DNA of 64,000 nt from SAR86 cluster bacterium (GCA_023703535.1 CP097967.1:600543-664542), one strand, 5' to 3'; positions 26,475 to 35,885 are shown, counted from the stretch's first letter. A program made the numbers and translations. The notes: a model not told the origin generated them from the sequence alone.

Positions 26475-26541
26475 ATCGCTACCTAGCAAACTAGAATGTA
26501 AGTTGGGCCAGTCATTCTAGGTTGTATTTCTAGGCAGCGAT
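26475..26541. repeat. Nested inverted repeat between convergent GH13 and gap genes
   Basis: An outer 12-bp arm pair (26475-26486 with 26530-26541, one mismatch) encloses an inner perfect 8-bp pair (26491-26498 with 26513-26520) and a 14-nt apical loop. Internal loops are 4 and 9 nt. The right arm contains the gap stop codon. No long T tract follows on either strand, so it is either a weak bidirectional terminator or a structured 3' end that protects both mRNAs. Confidence 0.6.
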
Positions 26542-27549
26542 AATTTGTTTATGGAATGTGTTTTGTATGTAGGTTGCAAGATCTTTCATTCTGTTCGAAA
26601 AACCCCATTCGTTATCGTACCAAGCTAATATTTTTGTTGAACTTCCTATTTTCTGAGTATGCTGTTTGTCATAAACGCATGAATGAGGGTTTCCTTTGAA
26701 ATCTACACTTATAAGAGGAACGGAATTTACATCAACAATTCCTTTCATCTTTTGTTTTGAAGACTGTTCTATGATCTGATTCAATTCGTCAATTGTAAAT
26801 TCTTTAGAAGTATTAAAAGTAAAATCTAGTAAAGAAACATTTGGAGTAGGCACTCTTATTGCAAGTCCATCCATTTTTCCTTGAAGCTCTGGAATAACCT
26901 CCCCAACAGCTGATGCCGCTCCAGTTTTTGTAGGAATTAATGATTCTGTAGCCGATCTAGCCCTAAATAAATCAACATGTGCAGTATCTAATAGCTTTTG
27001 GTCATTAGTATAAGAATGGATGGTATTAACTAAACCATTTTTAATTTTGAAGTTGTCGTTAACAATTTTAGCGATAGGTGCAAGACAATTTGTTGTGCAT
27101 GAAGCGTTAGATATAATTTTATGATTTGAATTCAGACTTGAATGATTTACTCCAAATACAACTGTTTTGTCTACATTGGAACCTGGAGCAGATATTATTA
27201 CCCTTTCAGCACCCGCCCTAAGATGTGCTTGTGCTGATTCTTTTGAAGTGAACAAGCCTGTACACTCAAAGACTAAGTCCACACCTAATTCTTTCCATGG
27301 TAGATTTTCAGGATTTTTTTCAGAAAAACATTTTATTTCAAATTTATTAACAAAAATAGATGAGTCATTGTGAGAAACTTCATCATTTAAAGTCCCATGT
27401 ATGCTGTCATATTTTAATAAATGAGAATTTGTTGCTGTTTTAGCTAAATCATTAATTGCAATAATTTGTAATGGGCCATTATTATTTTCGATGTATGTTC
27501 TAAGAATATTTCTTCCAATTCTCCCAAATCCATTTAAAGCAATTTTCAT
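26530..27549 (-). CDS. gapA: Glyceraldehyde-3-phosphate dehydrogenase
   Basis: This 339-residue type I GAPDH has the NAD-binding ALNGFGRIGRN at the N-terminus, catalytic Cys151 in SNASCTTNC, HSYTNDQKLLD and RVPTPNVSLLDF, and a WYDNEWGFSNRM C-terminal block. The TNDQ and RVPTPNVS segments fit phosphorylating GAPDH rather than erythrose-4-phosphate dehydrogenase. It is in lower glycolysis and so downstream of the neighbouring glucose-uptake genes. The stop codon lies in the right arm of a hairpin shared with convergent GH13. Confidence 0.95.
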   Translation of the reverse strand: MKIALNGFGRIGRNILRTYIENNNGPLQIIAINDLAKTATNSHLLKYDSIHGTLNDEVSHNDSSIFVNKFEIKCFSEKNPENLPWKELGVDLVFECTGLFTSKESAQAHLRAGAERVIISAPGSNVDKTVVFGVNHSSLNSNHKIISNASCTTNCLAPIAKIVNDNFKIKNGLVNTIHSYTNDQKLLDTAHVDLFRARSATESLIPTKTGAASAVGEVIPELQGKMDGLAIRVPTPNVSLLDFTFNTSKEFTIDELNQIIEQSSKQKMKGIVDVNSVPLISVDFKGNPHSCVYDKQHTQKIGSSTKILAWYDNEWGFSNRMKDLATYIQNTFHKQIIAA

Positions 27550-27587
27550 TTATTTTTATATCTGATTTTTACCAAAAAACTACTTTT

Positions 27588-27606
27588 TTTTGTTAAATCA
27601 ACAAAA
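27588..27606. promoter_or_regulatory. Inverted repeat upstream of gap
   Basis: TTTTGTT and AACAAAA form perfect 7-bp arms around a 5-bp centre, about 40 bp upstream of the gap ATG in a very AT-rich divergent promoter region. It could be an operator, but in such AT-rich sequence chance is a real possibility. Confidence 0.3.
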
Positions 27607-27701
27607 GTGTAAACTTTTTAATGGTTTAATCAATTTTTTTTGCAAATTTAATAAGTAATTTATATAAAACTGAAATATTTTTTTATATTTACAATTGCAT
27701 C

Positions 27702-27707
27702 TATAAT
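27702..27707 (+). promoter_or_regulatory. -10 box just upstream of the thioesterase start
   Basis: A perfect TATAAT ends 6 nt before the ATG at 27714, so transcription would begin at or next to the start codon. No clear -35 is seen; the stretch 17 bp upstream is all T. If used, the mRNA is leaderless. Confidence 0.4.
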
Positions 27708-27713
27708 TTCTGA

Positions 27714-28133
27714 ATGTCTATTTGGTTTAAAGAATACAAAATTGAAGATATACAGATCCCTCCAGTAGGTATTGATGAACTTTTAGAAATTGAAATTATT
27801 GAACTTGGTAATGATTTTATTAAAACAAAGATGCCAGTAAATTCAAAGACTAAACAACCTCTAGGTCTTTTGCATGGTGGGGCCTCCTGTGTGCTTGCCG
27901 AGAGCACTGCTAGTATTGCTGCATTTCTTGTTGTGGACCCTAAGAAAAAAACTGTTGTTGGACTAAATTTGCTTGCCAATCATTTAAAGAGTGTAAAAGA
28001 AGGGTATGTTTATGCTACTGCTAAACCAAAGCATATAGGCAGGAGTACATCTGTATGGGATGTTCAGATTACAAACGAAGAAAAACATCTTATTTCACAA
28101 ATAAGTTTTACTGCAATGCATAAGGATAATTAG
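27714..28133 (+). CDS. Hotdog-fold acyl-CoA thioesterase (YdiI/MenI-like)
   Basis: This 139-residue single hotdog domain has MPVNSKTKQPLGLLHGGASCVLAES at residues 40-64. That is the YdiI-type active-site block, with Glu63 in the position of the catalytic carboxylate of E. coli YdiI. VVGLNLLANHLKSVKEG also matches. YdiI hydrolyses DHNA-CoA in menaquinone synthesis but accepts many acyl-CoAs, and no other men gene is visible here, so the physiological substrate is open. It is followed one base later by an SGNH hydrolase gene and seems to have a leaderless promoter. Confidence 0.82.
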   Translation: MSIWFKEYKIEDIQIPPVGIDELLEIEIIELGNDFIKTKMPVNSKTKQPLGLLHGGASCVLAESTASIAAFLVVDPKKKTVVGLNLLANHLKSVKEGYVYATAKPKHIGRSTSVWDVQITNEEKHLISQISFTAMHKDN

Positions 28134-28134
28134 A

Positions 28135-28866
28135 ATGAAAAAAATCAAAATTTTTCTTTTACTATTTTTTTCAACACTAGGTTTCTGCGACTATCCAAAA
28201 TCAATACTTTTTATAGGTAATAGCTATCTATATTATAACGATAGCATGCATAACCATGTCGAAGAATTGATGGAAGATTATTTTAAGGGTCAGGAAATAG
28301 TCACTAAAAGCGCAACTATTGGCGGATCTCGACTAGAAAATCATAATATTGATCACTTGCTAAAACCCAAAAATTTACAACGTAAAGAACAAGTAGATAT
28401 GGTAATTATGCAAGGTGGAAGTGGTGAAGTGATTGATGAAACCTCAAGAAAAAAGTTTATAAAAACTGCAGTTAAATATAGTAAAAAAGCAAGAAAAAAA
28501 GGTGTTATTCCAGCTTTATATATGACTCATGCTTATACAGAAAATGATGATAGATATGAACCAAATCTAATTGAAAAAATAAAGATGACATATTATGAAG
28601 CAGGCAGAAAAAGTAATGCATTAGTTATTCCAGTTGGTATTGCATATGAAATCGCATATTCACAAAAACCAGATATAAAATTACATCATCCAGATGGCAG
28701 TCACCCTGGAATGTTAGGCACATACTTAGGTGCATGTGTAATTTTTGCATTTATAACAAGCCAATCCCCTGTTGGTCTTGATTATGACTACTTAAATCGT
28801 ATTACAGATAAAGATAAATTATTTTTACAAGAAATTGCTTGGCAGACATACCTTGAATTTAATTAG
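28135..28866 (+). CDS. Exported SGNH/GDSL-type hydrolase
   Basis: This 243-residue protein has a signal peptide (IKIFLLLFFSTLGFC). Block I of the SGNH fold is FIGNSYLYYND with candidate nucleophile Ser30, MQGGSGE is a block III-like segment, and DGSHPG near residue 187 gives the Asp-x-x-His of block V (D187, H190). The arrangement resembles DUF4886-type and other periplasmic esterases acting on acylated carbohydrates or lipids. It is separated by one base from the thioesterase gene, so the two are co-transcribed. The substrate is unknown. Confidence 0.77.
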   Translation: MKKIKIFLLLFFSTLGFCDYPKSILFIGNSYLYYNDSMHNHVEELMEDYFKGQEIVTKSATIGGSRLENHNIDHLLKPKNLQRKEQVDMVIMQGGSGEVIDETSRKKFIKTAVKYSKKARKKGVIPALYMTHAYTENDDRYEPNLIEKIKMTYYEAGRKSNALVIPVGIAYEIAYSQKPDIKLHHPDGSHPGMLGTYLGACVIFAFITSQSPVGLDYDYLNRITDKDKLFLQEIAWQTYLEFN

Positions 28867-28886
28867 TGTTTCAATAGAATAAAGGC

Positions 28887-29117
28887 ATGACAGAACTTAT
28901 AGTTAATATAAGCAAAAGGATAAGCAAAGTTGACAGTCTTGGCCTAACAGTTGTTTACACAATCGGACATATATTTATTGCCACCATTTGTGTTTATTTT
29001 ATTACAGGTGCCCCTTTAAACCTTGCAGCGGCTGATGCATTTATTGAACCCATAATAAATGGAGTTTGGTTTTACTTCCTGCACTCTACCTGGAAGAGAT
29101 TCAACAAGAAAAATTAA
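28887..29117 (+). CDS. Small DUF2061-like membrane protein
   Basis: This 76-residue protein has two predicted TM helices (about 18-38 and 50-65) joined by a short loop ending in EPIINGVWFYFLHSTWKRF. That pattern of a Gly-rich first helix and a C-terminal Tyr/Phe-x-x-His-x-x-x-Trp is reminiscent of the DUF2061 family of inner-membrane proteins. No function is known. It lies 20 bp after the SGNH hydrolase gene and converges on the GH106 gene with 28 bp between. Confidence 0.55.
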   Translation: MTELIVNISKRISKVDSLGLTVVYTIGHIFIATICVYFITGAPLNLAAADAFIEPIINGVWFYFLHSTWKRFNKKN

Positions 29118-29145
29118 TTGAATTAATTATCAATTTAACGCTATT

Positions 29146-32100
29146 TTAGTATGAGGCACTATATATTGACACTGGGCCGATAAGACCAGAAGGCTGCAAT
29201 GGAGTATCAGCATCATAAGGATTCACAACTGTCCATATTTTTCGCTGAGATTCTGGAAGCTGCATATCTCCAATAATACGATTAACCCAAGTATTTACGA
29301 TCTCGATTTCCAATTCATTTTCACCCGGTATTACTAAGTCCGAAATATCAAGTTGATAAGGTGGTGTCCATAAGCCACCAGCATATTTTCCATTAACTTT
29401 AACTTTTGCCATAGCGGTAAAATTACCTAAATCAATTAAAATCTTTTTATCCTTAGATAAAGATTGCAATGTAAATTTATTCGAATAATAGGCAGTTCCT
29501 GAGTAATACTTAATAAGCTCATTGTCTGAATTAGTCCAATCAAATAACTCTGAAAATTCTACTTGTTCTTTTGGTCCTCTTTGAGATGCATTAAAATTGA
29601 CTTTCCAAGGTGAGTTAACATTTGTTAAAAGCGATAATTTTGGGTAATTTGTTGAAATGCTTGTTGATATTGGTGTATCTGAGGGTGTTCTAAAAACTAC
29701 GAACACGCTTTCATAAGGTTCAAGCATCATAGGTACTGCAGTTACCTGCCCTCTAATATCAAAATCTGGCAGAACACGCCTTTCACCCGTAGTTGGAAGC
29801 CATAACTCTGGCAACATATTAGTTATTCTAAATTCTGGGGCAATGACTTGAGTTTGATTTGTCTGGTTTGTTAGATAATAAATTTCTTTCCCGTCAAGTG
29901 TACGATGTCCAAAATGAATTGAATTATCTTGTGGTAATTTTACATCTGGAACTGTGTCAATTAAGTCAAATGCTTCTGTCATGTTCATACCATTAATAAT
30001 AAGCCCCTTGCCTACTTGACGAGCCTTTACATTCACTCCGTCTATTTCGCCCCAAAGCAACCTCGCCATTTTCTTTACTTCTAAATCTGCCTGAGGTTGG
30101 TTTTGTAGACTTGGTGAACGGTTAGGTGGCGGTCCTAATATAACAGCACCGTCATTAACAAGTTGATTAATTTTAGTTAGTAATTCAGGGCGCATTGTCT
30201 CTAACTTTGGTAAAACCATAATCTTGTACTGTGTCCCATGTGGGAGAGTAATTAAACCGTCTTCAACAGTCATGTATTTCAAGATCACTTCAGCATTCAT
30301 ATAATCAAACTGGTAGCCTATAGGAACATCAGGGTCTGTAATGCCAGTCATTTTTGGTGTGTCCTCACCGATAAAATAAGCAATATCAGCAACATTTTTT
30401 CCTTGCTGAAGTAGAAAGTTACTACGTTTTAGATATTTTAAATAAACATCAATTTGCGAGAACCATGTATTTTTACGATTAAATTCCGTTCCAAACCAAG
30501 CATTCATACCAGGTGATTTGTCCTCATATGGTTGTGTGATATAAACATGCAATAAAGTATTGTTAATGCCCACTGCAAAAAAACGATCACCACGTTTTTT
30601 TATGATGCGAGGGTGACGGTAGAAGGCCATACTGCTAGATGTAAACGACTCTGCTGAAATCTTTGATTTTCCGTAAATATGTCCAGCTGAAGTAGCTGCA
30701 CGGTTTTCTACATCACCCAAAGTTCCCTCACTCCAGAACTCGCCTCCTAGTTCATCAGTTTGTCCTCCATACATAAGAAATTCTCCTGGAAAGCCCCAAT
30801 GTCCATAATTTTCTAGCCATGTAGTTAAATTGTGTTTGTTACTTACTTCCCTTAATCCTCCAACATAGTCATAGGCAATTTTATCTGCAACCAGACGACG
30901 CATGTCCCATAAAAATGCATCTGATGAATTTTGACTTCCTACCACTGTACCTTGATAGACTGGTAAATAAGGTAAAGGATCATAGCCATATGTTTCCTCA
31001 AACTCCTCTAAAAAACCATCAGTAAAATTCTGAGCACCTTTTTCATAGCTATCAAGAACCACCACTTTAAGTGATTTTCTATCCTTCTCGGGGACGCGTT
31101 CCAGAAGTTCACCAATATGTCCATAAAAATGAGTCTCAACATGCTTCTTACTCATCTTATCAACTTCATAACCAGTTGCTTCAGGAGATGCTGGACCATT
31201 TTTAATTCCGGTAGGTGTCATACCTGAACGTTGAATAATCCATTTTCCCTCAGGGACATCCCAATTTAATACACCATCTGAAGATAAAAAATCACTTAGA
31301 TTAATTACTTTAGAGGGATCAACAACTAATGTTTGGCTATCAACATCTGCTTGCTGTTTCCATTGATACTCCTCCCAATAAGGTAATGGAGAGGAAAACA
31401 TTTTTGCTAATGTCTTCTCTGCAAAACGTTCAACACGTGGGGTTTCAGATATTACAATCTCAGCAATTCCTGATATTTCCTCATTCTGAGGATAAACCCA
31501 TTCATTTTGAGTGTTTTTATAATCAAAAATTAGACGAAAATCACTCGCGGTTACCTTAGGGAAAGAAATCACAACAGGCGCCCATGGAACAAATCCAACA
31601 CTTATATTTGAGTTTGAGCGGTCTATTTCAAAATCTTTAATCGTTATAAATTCACCGTTATCTTTCTTTGCTTGAAATTGTACATTTGCCACCATCGGAA
31701 CTTCGATAGTTGAAATAGTAAGACTTCGAGCTGTGAAGAATTCTTTTGCTTTTATATCAATAACAAATTCACCTTCAGAGGGGAATGTAAAACCTGTTTT
31801 AAGATTATCATCAAGAGCTTGGGATAATTTTGATATATTGGGTTTGGAATAAATTTCACTATTAGAAATATCTAAAACACTATTTTCACCAACTACACTT
31901 GGATACGCGACAACTCTTACGTCTTGAAATATTTCGTGTGGTTTTTCTAGTCTTTGAGAAAACTTTTTTGGTCCAGTCACTTCTGTTTCTGAACTAATGA
32001 GATAACGCATTGAATTCTCAGCTTTTACCCATGGGCCTCCCGATTGAGACCATCCTGGTGAATTGAAAATCCCAATATCAATATCAAGTTCAGTTGCTGT

Positions 32101-32457
32101 TTTTAGGGCTACATGTATTATTTCCCACCACTCATCACTAAGCATTTTTACATTTCCATAGGGAACATCATCAAGTCCAATATTTCCAATGAAGGCACGA
32201 TTAATGCCTGCTGCTTTCATTGAACGCAGATCACGCACAACTCCATCCTTTGAAATATTGTCAGATATCCAATACCAATAGACACTTGTTTGAATGCTTT
32301 CAGGAGGGTTTATAAAATCGTAATCAAGTTGTTGTATTTTAAGTTCGTTTTCCTTAACTTTTGAAGTGCCTTCACTGCAAGCAAATAGAAATATAAAAGA
32401 AACAGCTGGAATCATTATTAATTTCGATATTTGCTTAAATATTTTTTTCATAATCAT
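29146..32457 (-). CDS. GH106-type alpha-L-rhamnosidase, lipoprotein (copy A)
   Basis: This 1103-residue protein has a lipoprotein signal (VSFIFLFACSEG). TSVYWYWISDNISKDGVVRD and SPGWSQSGGPWVKAENSMRYL are the N-terminal barrel blocks of the GH106 family. Later parts include a beta-sandwich with PVVISFPKVTASDFRLIF and a C-terminal galactose-binding-like module (KVKVNGKYAGGLWTPPYQLD). GH106 enzymes remove alpha-L-rhamnose from glycans such as rhamnogalacturonan side chains and ulvan fragments. It ends a minus-strand operon with the SASA esterase, LldD and rhamnose enzymes. It differs from copy B at 43722-46838 in size and sequence, so it may target another linkage. Confidence 0.8.
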   Translation of the reverse strand: MIMKKIFKQISKLIMIPAVSFIFLFACSEGTSKVKENELKIQQLDYDFINPPESIQTSVYWYWISDNISKDGVVRDLRSMKAAGINRAFIGNIGLDDVPYGNVKMLSDEWWEIIHVALKTATELDIDIGIFNSPGWSQSGGPWVKAENSMRYLISSETEVTGPKKFSQRLEKPHEIFQDVRVVAYPSVVGENSVLDISNSEIYSKPNISKLSQALDDNLKTGFTFPSEGEFVIDIKAKEFFTARSLTISTIEVPMVANVQFQAKKDNGEFITIKDFEIDRSNSNISVGFVPWAPVVISFPKVTASDFRLIFDYKNTQNEWVYPQNEEISGIAEIVISETPRVERFAEKTLAKMFSSPLPYWEEYQWKQQADVDSQTLVVDPSKVINLSDFLSSDGVLNWDVPEGKWIIQRSGMTPTGIKNGPASPEATGYEVDKMSKKHVETHFYGHIGELLERVPEKDRKSLKVVVLDSYEKGAQNFTDGFLEEFEETYGYDPLPYLPVYQGTVVGSQNSSDAFLWDMRRLVADKIAYDYVGGLREVSNKHNLTTWLENYGHWGFPGEFLMYGGQTDELGGEFWSEGTLGDVENRAATSAGHIYGKSKISAESFTSSSMAFYRHPRIIKKRGDRFFAVGINNTLLHVYITQPYEDKSPGMNAWFGTEFNRKNTWFSQIDVYLKYLKRSNFLLQQGKNVADIAYFIGEDTPKMTGITDPDVPIGYQFDYMNAEVILKYMTVEDGLITLPHGTQYKIMVLPKLETMRPELLTKINQLVNDGAVILGPPPNRSPSLQNQPQADLEVKKMARLLWGEIDGVNVKARQVGKGLIINGMNMTEAFDLIDTVPDVKLPQDNSIHFGHRTLDGKEIYYLTNQTNQTQVIAPEFRITNMLPELWLPTTGERRVLPDFDIRGQVTAVPMMLEPYESVFVVFRTPSDTPISTSISTNYPKLSLLTNVNSPWKVNFNASQRGPKEQVEFSELFDWTNSDNELIKYYSGTAYYSNKFTLQSLSKDKKILIDLGNFTAMAKVKVNGKYAGGLWTPPYQLDISDLVIPGENELEIEIVNTWVNRIIGDMQLPESQRKIWTVVNPYDADTPLQPSGLIGPVSIYSASY

Positions 32458-32459
32458 AT

Positions 32460-33338
32460 TTAATTTGAAATGTTAGATTTAATGCTCTCGACCCACATAT
32501 TTGCAAATTTTTCATTCCCTTTTTCCGAAAAATGACATTGGTCAAATCTGAATTCTGTATCTATTAGCAAATCAGTATTTGGCCCTTGTAATATAATATC
32601 ATTATCAATTACTAGCTTACGTTGGCTATTGGTTAAAACTTTATTAACCGGAAAAGCTGAGGTGCAGTAACTTGCTTGTGATAGATATATTGGCACTTCT
32701 ATTCCTTTATCTTCTATAGACCTAACGAACTTAATAAAATTATCGTAGTAAAGATCGACCCTATCTGGATAATTATCGGATTCGCCTTGGTGAAAAAGAA
32801 TTGCATCAACCCTGCCAAATCGATTAAAGAGATCTTTATATGTATTAATAAAAAAATCGAAATAATGTCCCTCTTTAAGTTGAGAAATTGACATACCTCC
32901 CCAACCTGTATTGGCAAATATGACCTTTGTATATATATTTTGTGTAATTAATTTATTACCAACAAGGCCCCAAACTGAGTCATCAACTCCCGTTGCACCT
33001 AGAGAGGGATTTTTATACTCATAAACTTCTCCAAGAAAGAATTGATAAACGTTAGGATAGTAATCAACATTCACTCTTCCGTGATTTGCTGAATTAGATT
33101 GCCCATATGTTAAAAAAATACCTGTATTTTCATCAGCATTCAAAGATATCTTTTTAAAGCTACTAACGTTAGAAAATCTTTCGCTATCCCATTCATTAAT
33201 CGTAGCATAGACAATATCTTCATTATTTGAAGGCCATAATATTGGTAAATTTTGTTTGTTAAAGTTGCCTAAAAAAATGCCTGCAAAAAAAACTACAACT
33301 ATCGCTAATACAAAACCTAACCTAGACTTACTAATCAT
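32460..33338 (-). CDS. SASA-type carbohydrate esterase, membrane-anchored
   Basis: This 292-residue protein has an N-terminal anchor (LGFVLAIVVVFFAGIFLG) and little sign of a cleavage site. The SGNH-type catalytic residues of the sialate O-acetylesterase/CE6-like group are visible: Ser81 in LTYGQSNSAN, the HQGESD block at 182-187, and Asp265/His268 in RFDQCHFSEKG. It probably removes acetyl or other ester groups from rhamnose-containing glycans before the GH106 enzyme encoded 2 bp downstream can act. The exact ester is unknown. Confidence 0.77.
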   Translation of the reverse strand: MISKSRLGFVLAIVVVFFAGIFLGNFNKQNLPILWPSNNEDIVYATINEWDSERFSNVSSFKKISLNADENTGIFLTYGQSNSANHGRVNVDYYPNVYQFFLGEVYEYKNPSLGATGVDDSVWGLVGNKLITQNIYTKVIFANTGWGGMSISQLKEGHYFDFFINTYKDLFNRFGRVDAILFHQGESDNYPDRVDLYYDNFIKFVRSIEDKGIEVPIYLSQASYCTSAFPVNKVLTNSQRKLVIDNDIILQGPNTDLLIDTEFRFDQCHFSEKGNEKFANMWVESIKSNISN

Positions 33339-33342
33339 TAAG

Positions 33343-34497
33343 CTATTTAATTAAAGAATTGTCTATTACTTTCCTATTAATATCCTTTAATGAACGACAT
33401 CCAGTCAATGTCATCGCAACAATCATTTCTTTGTGAATTAAATCAATTACGTGCTCTACCCCTTTTTGCCCCTTAGCAGCAAGTGCATATACCCAACTTC
33501 TTCCAAGCAAAACAGACTTTGCTCCCAGTGCAAGCATACGAACAACATCAAGTCCTGAGGTTATACCTCCATCAACCAAGACATCGAGTTTATCTCCAAC
33601 TGCATCTGCAATCCTAGGTAAAGATTTAGCAGATGAAATGACTCCATCAAGCTGCCTGCCTCCGTGATTAGAAACTATGATTCCATCAACATTCAATTTA
33701 GCGGCTTGCAATGCGTCCTCTGGATCAAGAATGCCCTTTAGAACAATTGGGCCATCCCAATTATCTCTTACAAATTCTATATCTTTCCAAGAAACTGCTG
33801 GATCAAAATTTGAACTCATCCAGCCCATAAAGTCTTCAAGGCCACTATTCTTTTTTAATACAGGTGCTACATTTCCTAATTTATGCGGCATTCCAAGTAA
33901 CCCAACATCCAATGCCCAAGATGGTTTCATGATTGCTTGTGAAACTCTTCGTAAATTTCCTGAAAGCCAACTCTCTCCTGCTAAGCCTGAGTGGTAGTCA
34001 CGATATCGTGAACCAGGGACTGGCATATCAACTGTAAAAATTAGTGCAGAACATTTTGCCTCTCGCGCTTGAGTTAACAAATCAATCATAAATGATCTAT
34101 CTTTTATCATGTACAACTGAAACCAAAATGGCTTATTTGAAACCTTTGCAACCTCGTCTATGGGACATACGCCTACTGTTGACAATGCAAATGGCACTCC
34201 AGAACTTTCTGCTGCTTTTATAGCTTGGCATTCTCCTCTACGTGCATACATGCCCGCCAATCCAACCGGACCAAGTGCCACAGGTAAATTATAGTTAGAG
34301 CCAAATAATTCTACTTTTGTATCTATATCTGGAGAACCACTTAAAACTCTCTGCCTTAACGATAGAGCTTGCAAATCAGCTATATTCTGCTTCATTGTCA
34401 CCTCAGAATATGAGCCGCCAGCTAAATATTCAAATAAAAATTTAGGTAATCGCTTTTTGGCAAGCAATTTGTAATCTCTAACACAGGCTGCTTTCAT
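33343..34497 (-). CDS. lldD: FMN-dependent L-lactate dehydrogenase
   Basis: This 384-residue (beta/alpha)8 flavoprotein closely follows E. coli LldD, including PVALGPVGLAGMYARRGE, TVDMPVPGSRYRD and FDPAVSWKDIEFVRDNWDGP. The catalytic His278 is in SNHGGRQLDG, and MTLTGCRSLKDI is near the end. It oxidises L-lactate to pyruvate at the membrane. In this operon it would finish rhamnose breakdown, because L-lactaldehyde from the aldolase becomes L-lactate. It overlaps the kinase gene by 4 bp (ATGA). Confidence 0.93.
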   Translation of the reverse strand: MKAACVRDYKLLAKKRLPKFLFEYLAGGSYSEVTMKQNIADLQALSLRQRVLSGSPDIDTKVELFGSNYNLPVALGPVGLAGMYARRGECQAIKAAESSGVPFALSTVGVCPIDEVAKVSNKPFWFQLYMIKDRSFMIDLLTQAREAKCSALIFTVDMPVPGSRYRDYHSGLAGESWLSGNLRRVSQAIMKPSWALDVGLLGMPHKLGNVAPVLKKNSGLEDFMGWMSSNFDPAVSWKDIEFVRDNWDGPIVLKGILDPEDALQAAKLNVDGIIVSNHGGRQLDGVISSAKSLPRIADAVGDKLDVLVDGGITSGLDVVRMLALGAKSVLLGRSWVYALAAKGQKGVEHVIDLIHKEMIVAMTLTGCRSLKDINRKVIDNSLIK

Positions 34498-35885
34498 TTA
34501 ATTTCCCCGATTGCTTTAAACCACGAAGATACATATAAGTCTAACCCTTCAATGTTGTATGGTTCACATTTTTCAAGCTCTAATATTGGCAATTGAGACC
34601 ATTGAGTTAGTTGTGCAGCGCCCTTAACTGTTCCAGCCTCATCATTTGAAATATAAAGATTTTTTTTGCCACAAAGTTGTGCCACTAATCGACAAAGTAT
34701 TGGGTTTTTTAAAAAGCTACCATCCATAATAACGTCGCCCTGCGTATTTAATTTGTTTAAACAGCAGCTTATCATGAGAGCACAATATATTGTAGCTAGA
34801 GCGGCGCCATTTTTAGGAATGCCAAGAATTTCTGATCTATTTTTTCCATAAGGGCCATTGCCATTACTAAAACTTGGTAATGCCATTACTCCATCTACAA
34901 TAATTTGTTTTATATCATCATCGTTCACAATTTGGTCACTTGAACAGTTTGTTAAAGAACAAATCATTTCGTATTCCCTCCCGCCCATAAAACGAATACA
35001 TGGAACTGGTTGCCCCTCAACATTAATATTCGCCAGCATATCCTTAGATGAATCCAGACAACCGAGTGATTCTTGGCTCGACATGCATACTACCCATGTC
35101 CCTGTTGATATCACACAAAATTCATCATTCCTTTTTGATAGTAAATACCTCAAATAACTTGCATTACTATCATGAACGCCCACATGAACAACACATGAGC
35201 TATTTAGCCCAGTAGCATCAGCAACATCTTTAGAGACTGTTCCAATAACATCCCATGCATTTGCAAATGGGGGGAATAACTTACTCCAAGACTGCTCTAC
35301 TACAAGACTTGAAAATTTTTTTGAACTTGGCGCCCATAAGTCAGTATGACAGCCAATTGATGAAACTTCTGAAGAAAGATTCCCCGTTAAGCGCCATGAC
35401 CAATATTGCGGATACATTAATATCGCATTCGCATTTTTAAATTCTTCTGGAAAATTTTTTTGTTGCCAAAAAAGCTGCTTACCAAAATTTAATCCAGCAG
35501 GAAGGCTTGGAGAAAAAGTCTCTTCAAAAGAGGGCCTAATGCCTTCATACTCAACATTAACAGACTCTAACCCATTCCACTCATAATCCATTATTGGTAA
35601 AACAAGACCATCTTCACCTTTAGATATGTCTATAAGTGCTCCAGTAGCACCATGTCCAGAGACTACTAAAGAATTTATTTGAAAATTTTGAGAGCAGATT
35701 TTAATGGTCTTAATTATCCATGTCCAAATCCCGTCAACATCTACAGCATCGTAAAAAGAATTATGAAAAACACTATTTTTTTTATTGAAAGTAGCTAAAT
35801 TATTATGAGATCTATCAAGAACATGAATCTTTATATTTGTTTTACCAATATCAATAACTAAAGAAGTTGCATCAGCAGCTGTCAT
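34494..35885 (-). CDS. FGGY-family carbohydrate kinase, probable L-rhamnulose kinase
   Basis: This 463-residue kinase has the FGGY/hexokinase N-terminal phosphate loop LVIDIGKTNIKIHVLD, VVSGHGATGALID, GVHDSNASYLRY with the catalytic-type Asp, and a C-terminal GDVIMDGSFLKNPILC block. It is more like the alphaproteobacterial sugar-kinase branch than E. coli RhaB, so substrate is assigned by context: RhaI is encoded upstream and the downstream enzymes need L-rhamnulose-1-phosphate. It overlaps lldD by 4 bp. L-fuculose kinase is the main alternative. Confidence 0.78.
   Translation of the reverse strand: MTAADATSLVIDIGKTNIKIHVLDRSHNNLATFNKKNSVFHNSFYDAVDVDGIWTWIIKTIKICSQNFQINSLVVSGHGATGALIDISKGEDGLVLPIMDYEWNGLESVNVEYEGIRPSFEETFSPSLPAGLNFGKQLFWQQKNFPEEFKNANAILMYPQYWSWRLTGNLSSEVSSIGCHTDLWAPSSKKFSSLVVEQSWSKLFPPFANAWDVIGTVSKDVADATGLNSSCVVHVGVHDSNASYLRYLLSKRNDEFCVISTGTWVVCMSSQESLGCLDSSKDMLANINVEGQPVPCIRFMGGREYEMICSLTNCSSDQIVNDDDIKQIIVDGVMALPSFSNGNGPYGKNRSEILGIPKNGAALATIYCALMISCCLNKLNTQGDVIMDGSFLKNPILCRLVAQLCGKKNLYISNDEAGTVKGAAQLTQWSQLPILELEKCEPYNIEGLDLYVSSWFKAIGEIK

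Noticed and set aside
26459-26530. Frameshift at the end of GH13
   Set aside because: Only about 60 bp remain before the gap gene, far too little to encode the missing domain in any frame.
26475-26541. Integron attC-like recombination site
   Set aside because: The nested stems look similar at first, but the characteristic conserved end boxes are absent, the right arm is part of the gap gene, and no integrase or cassette array is near.
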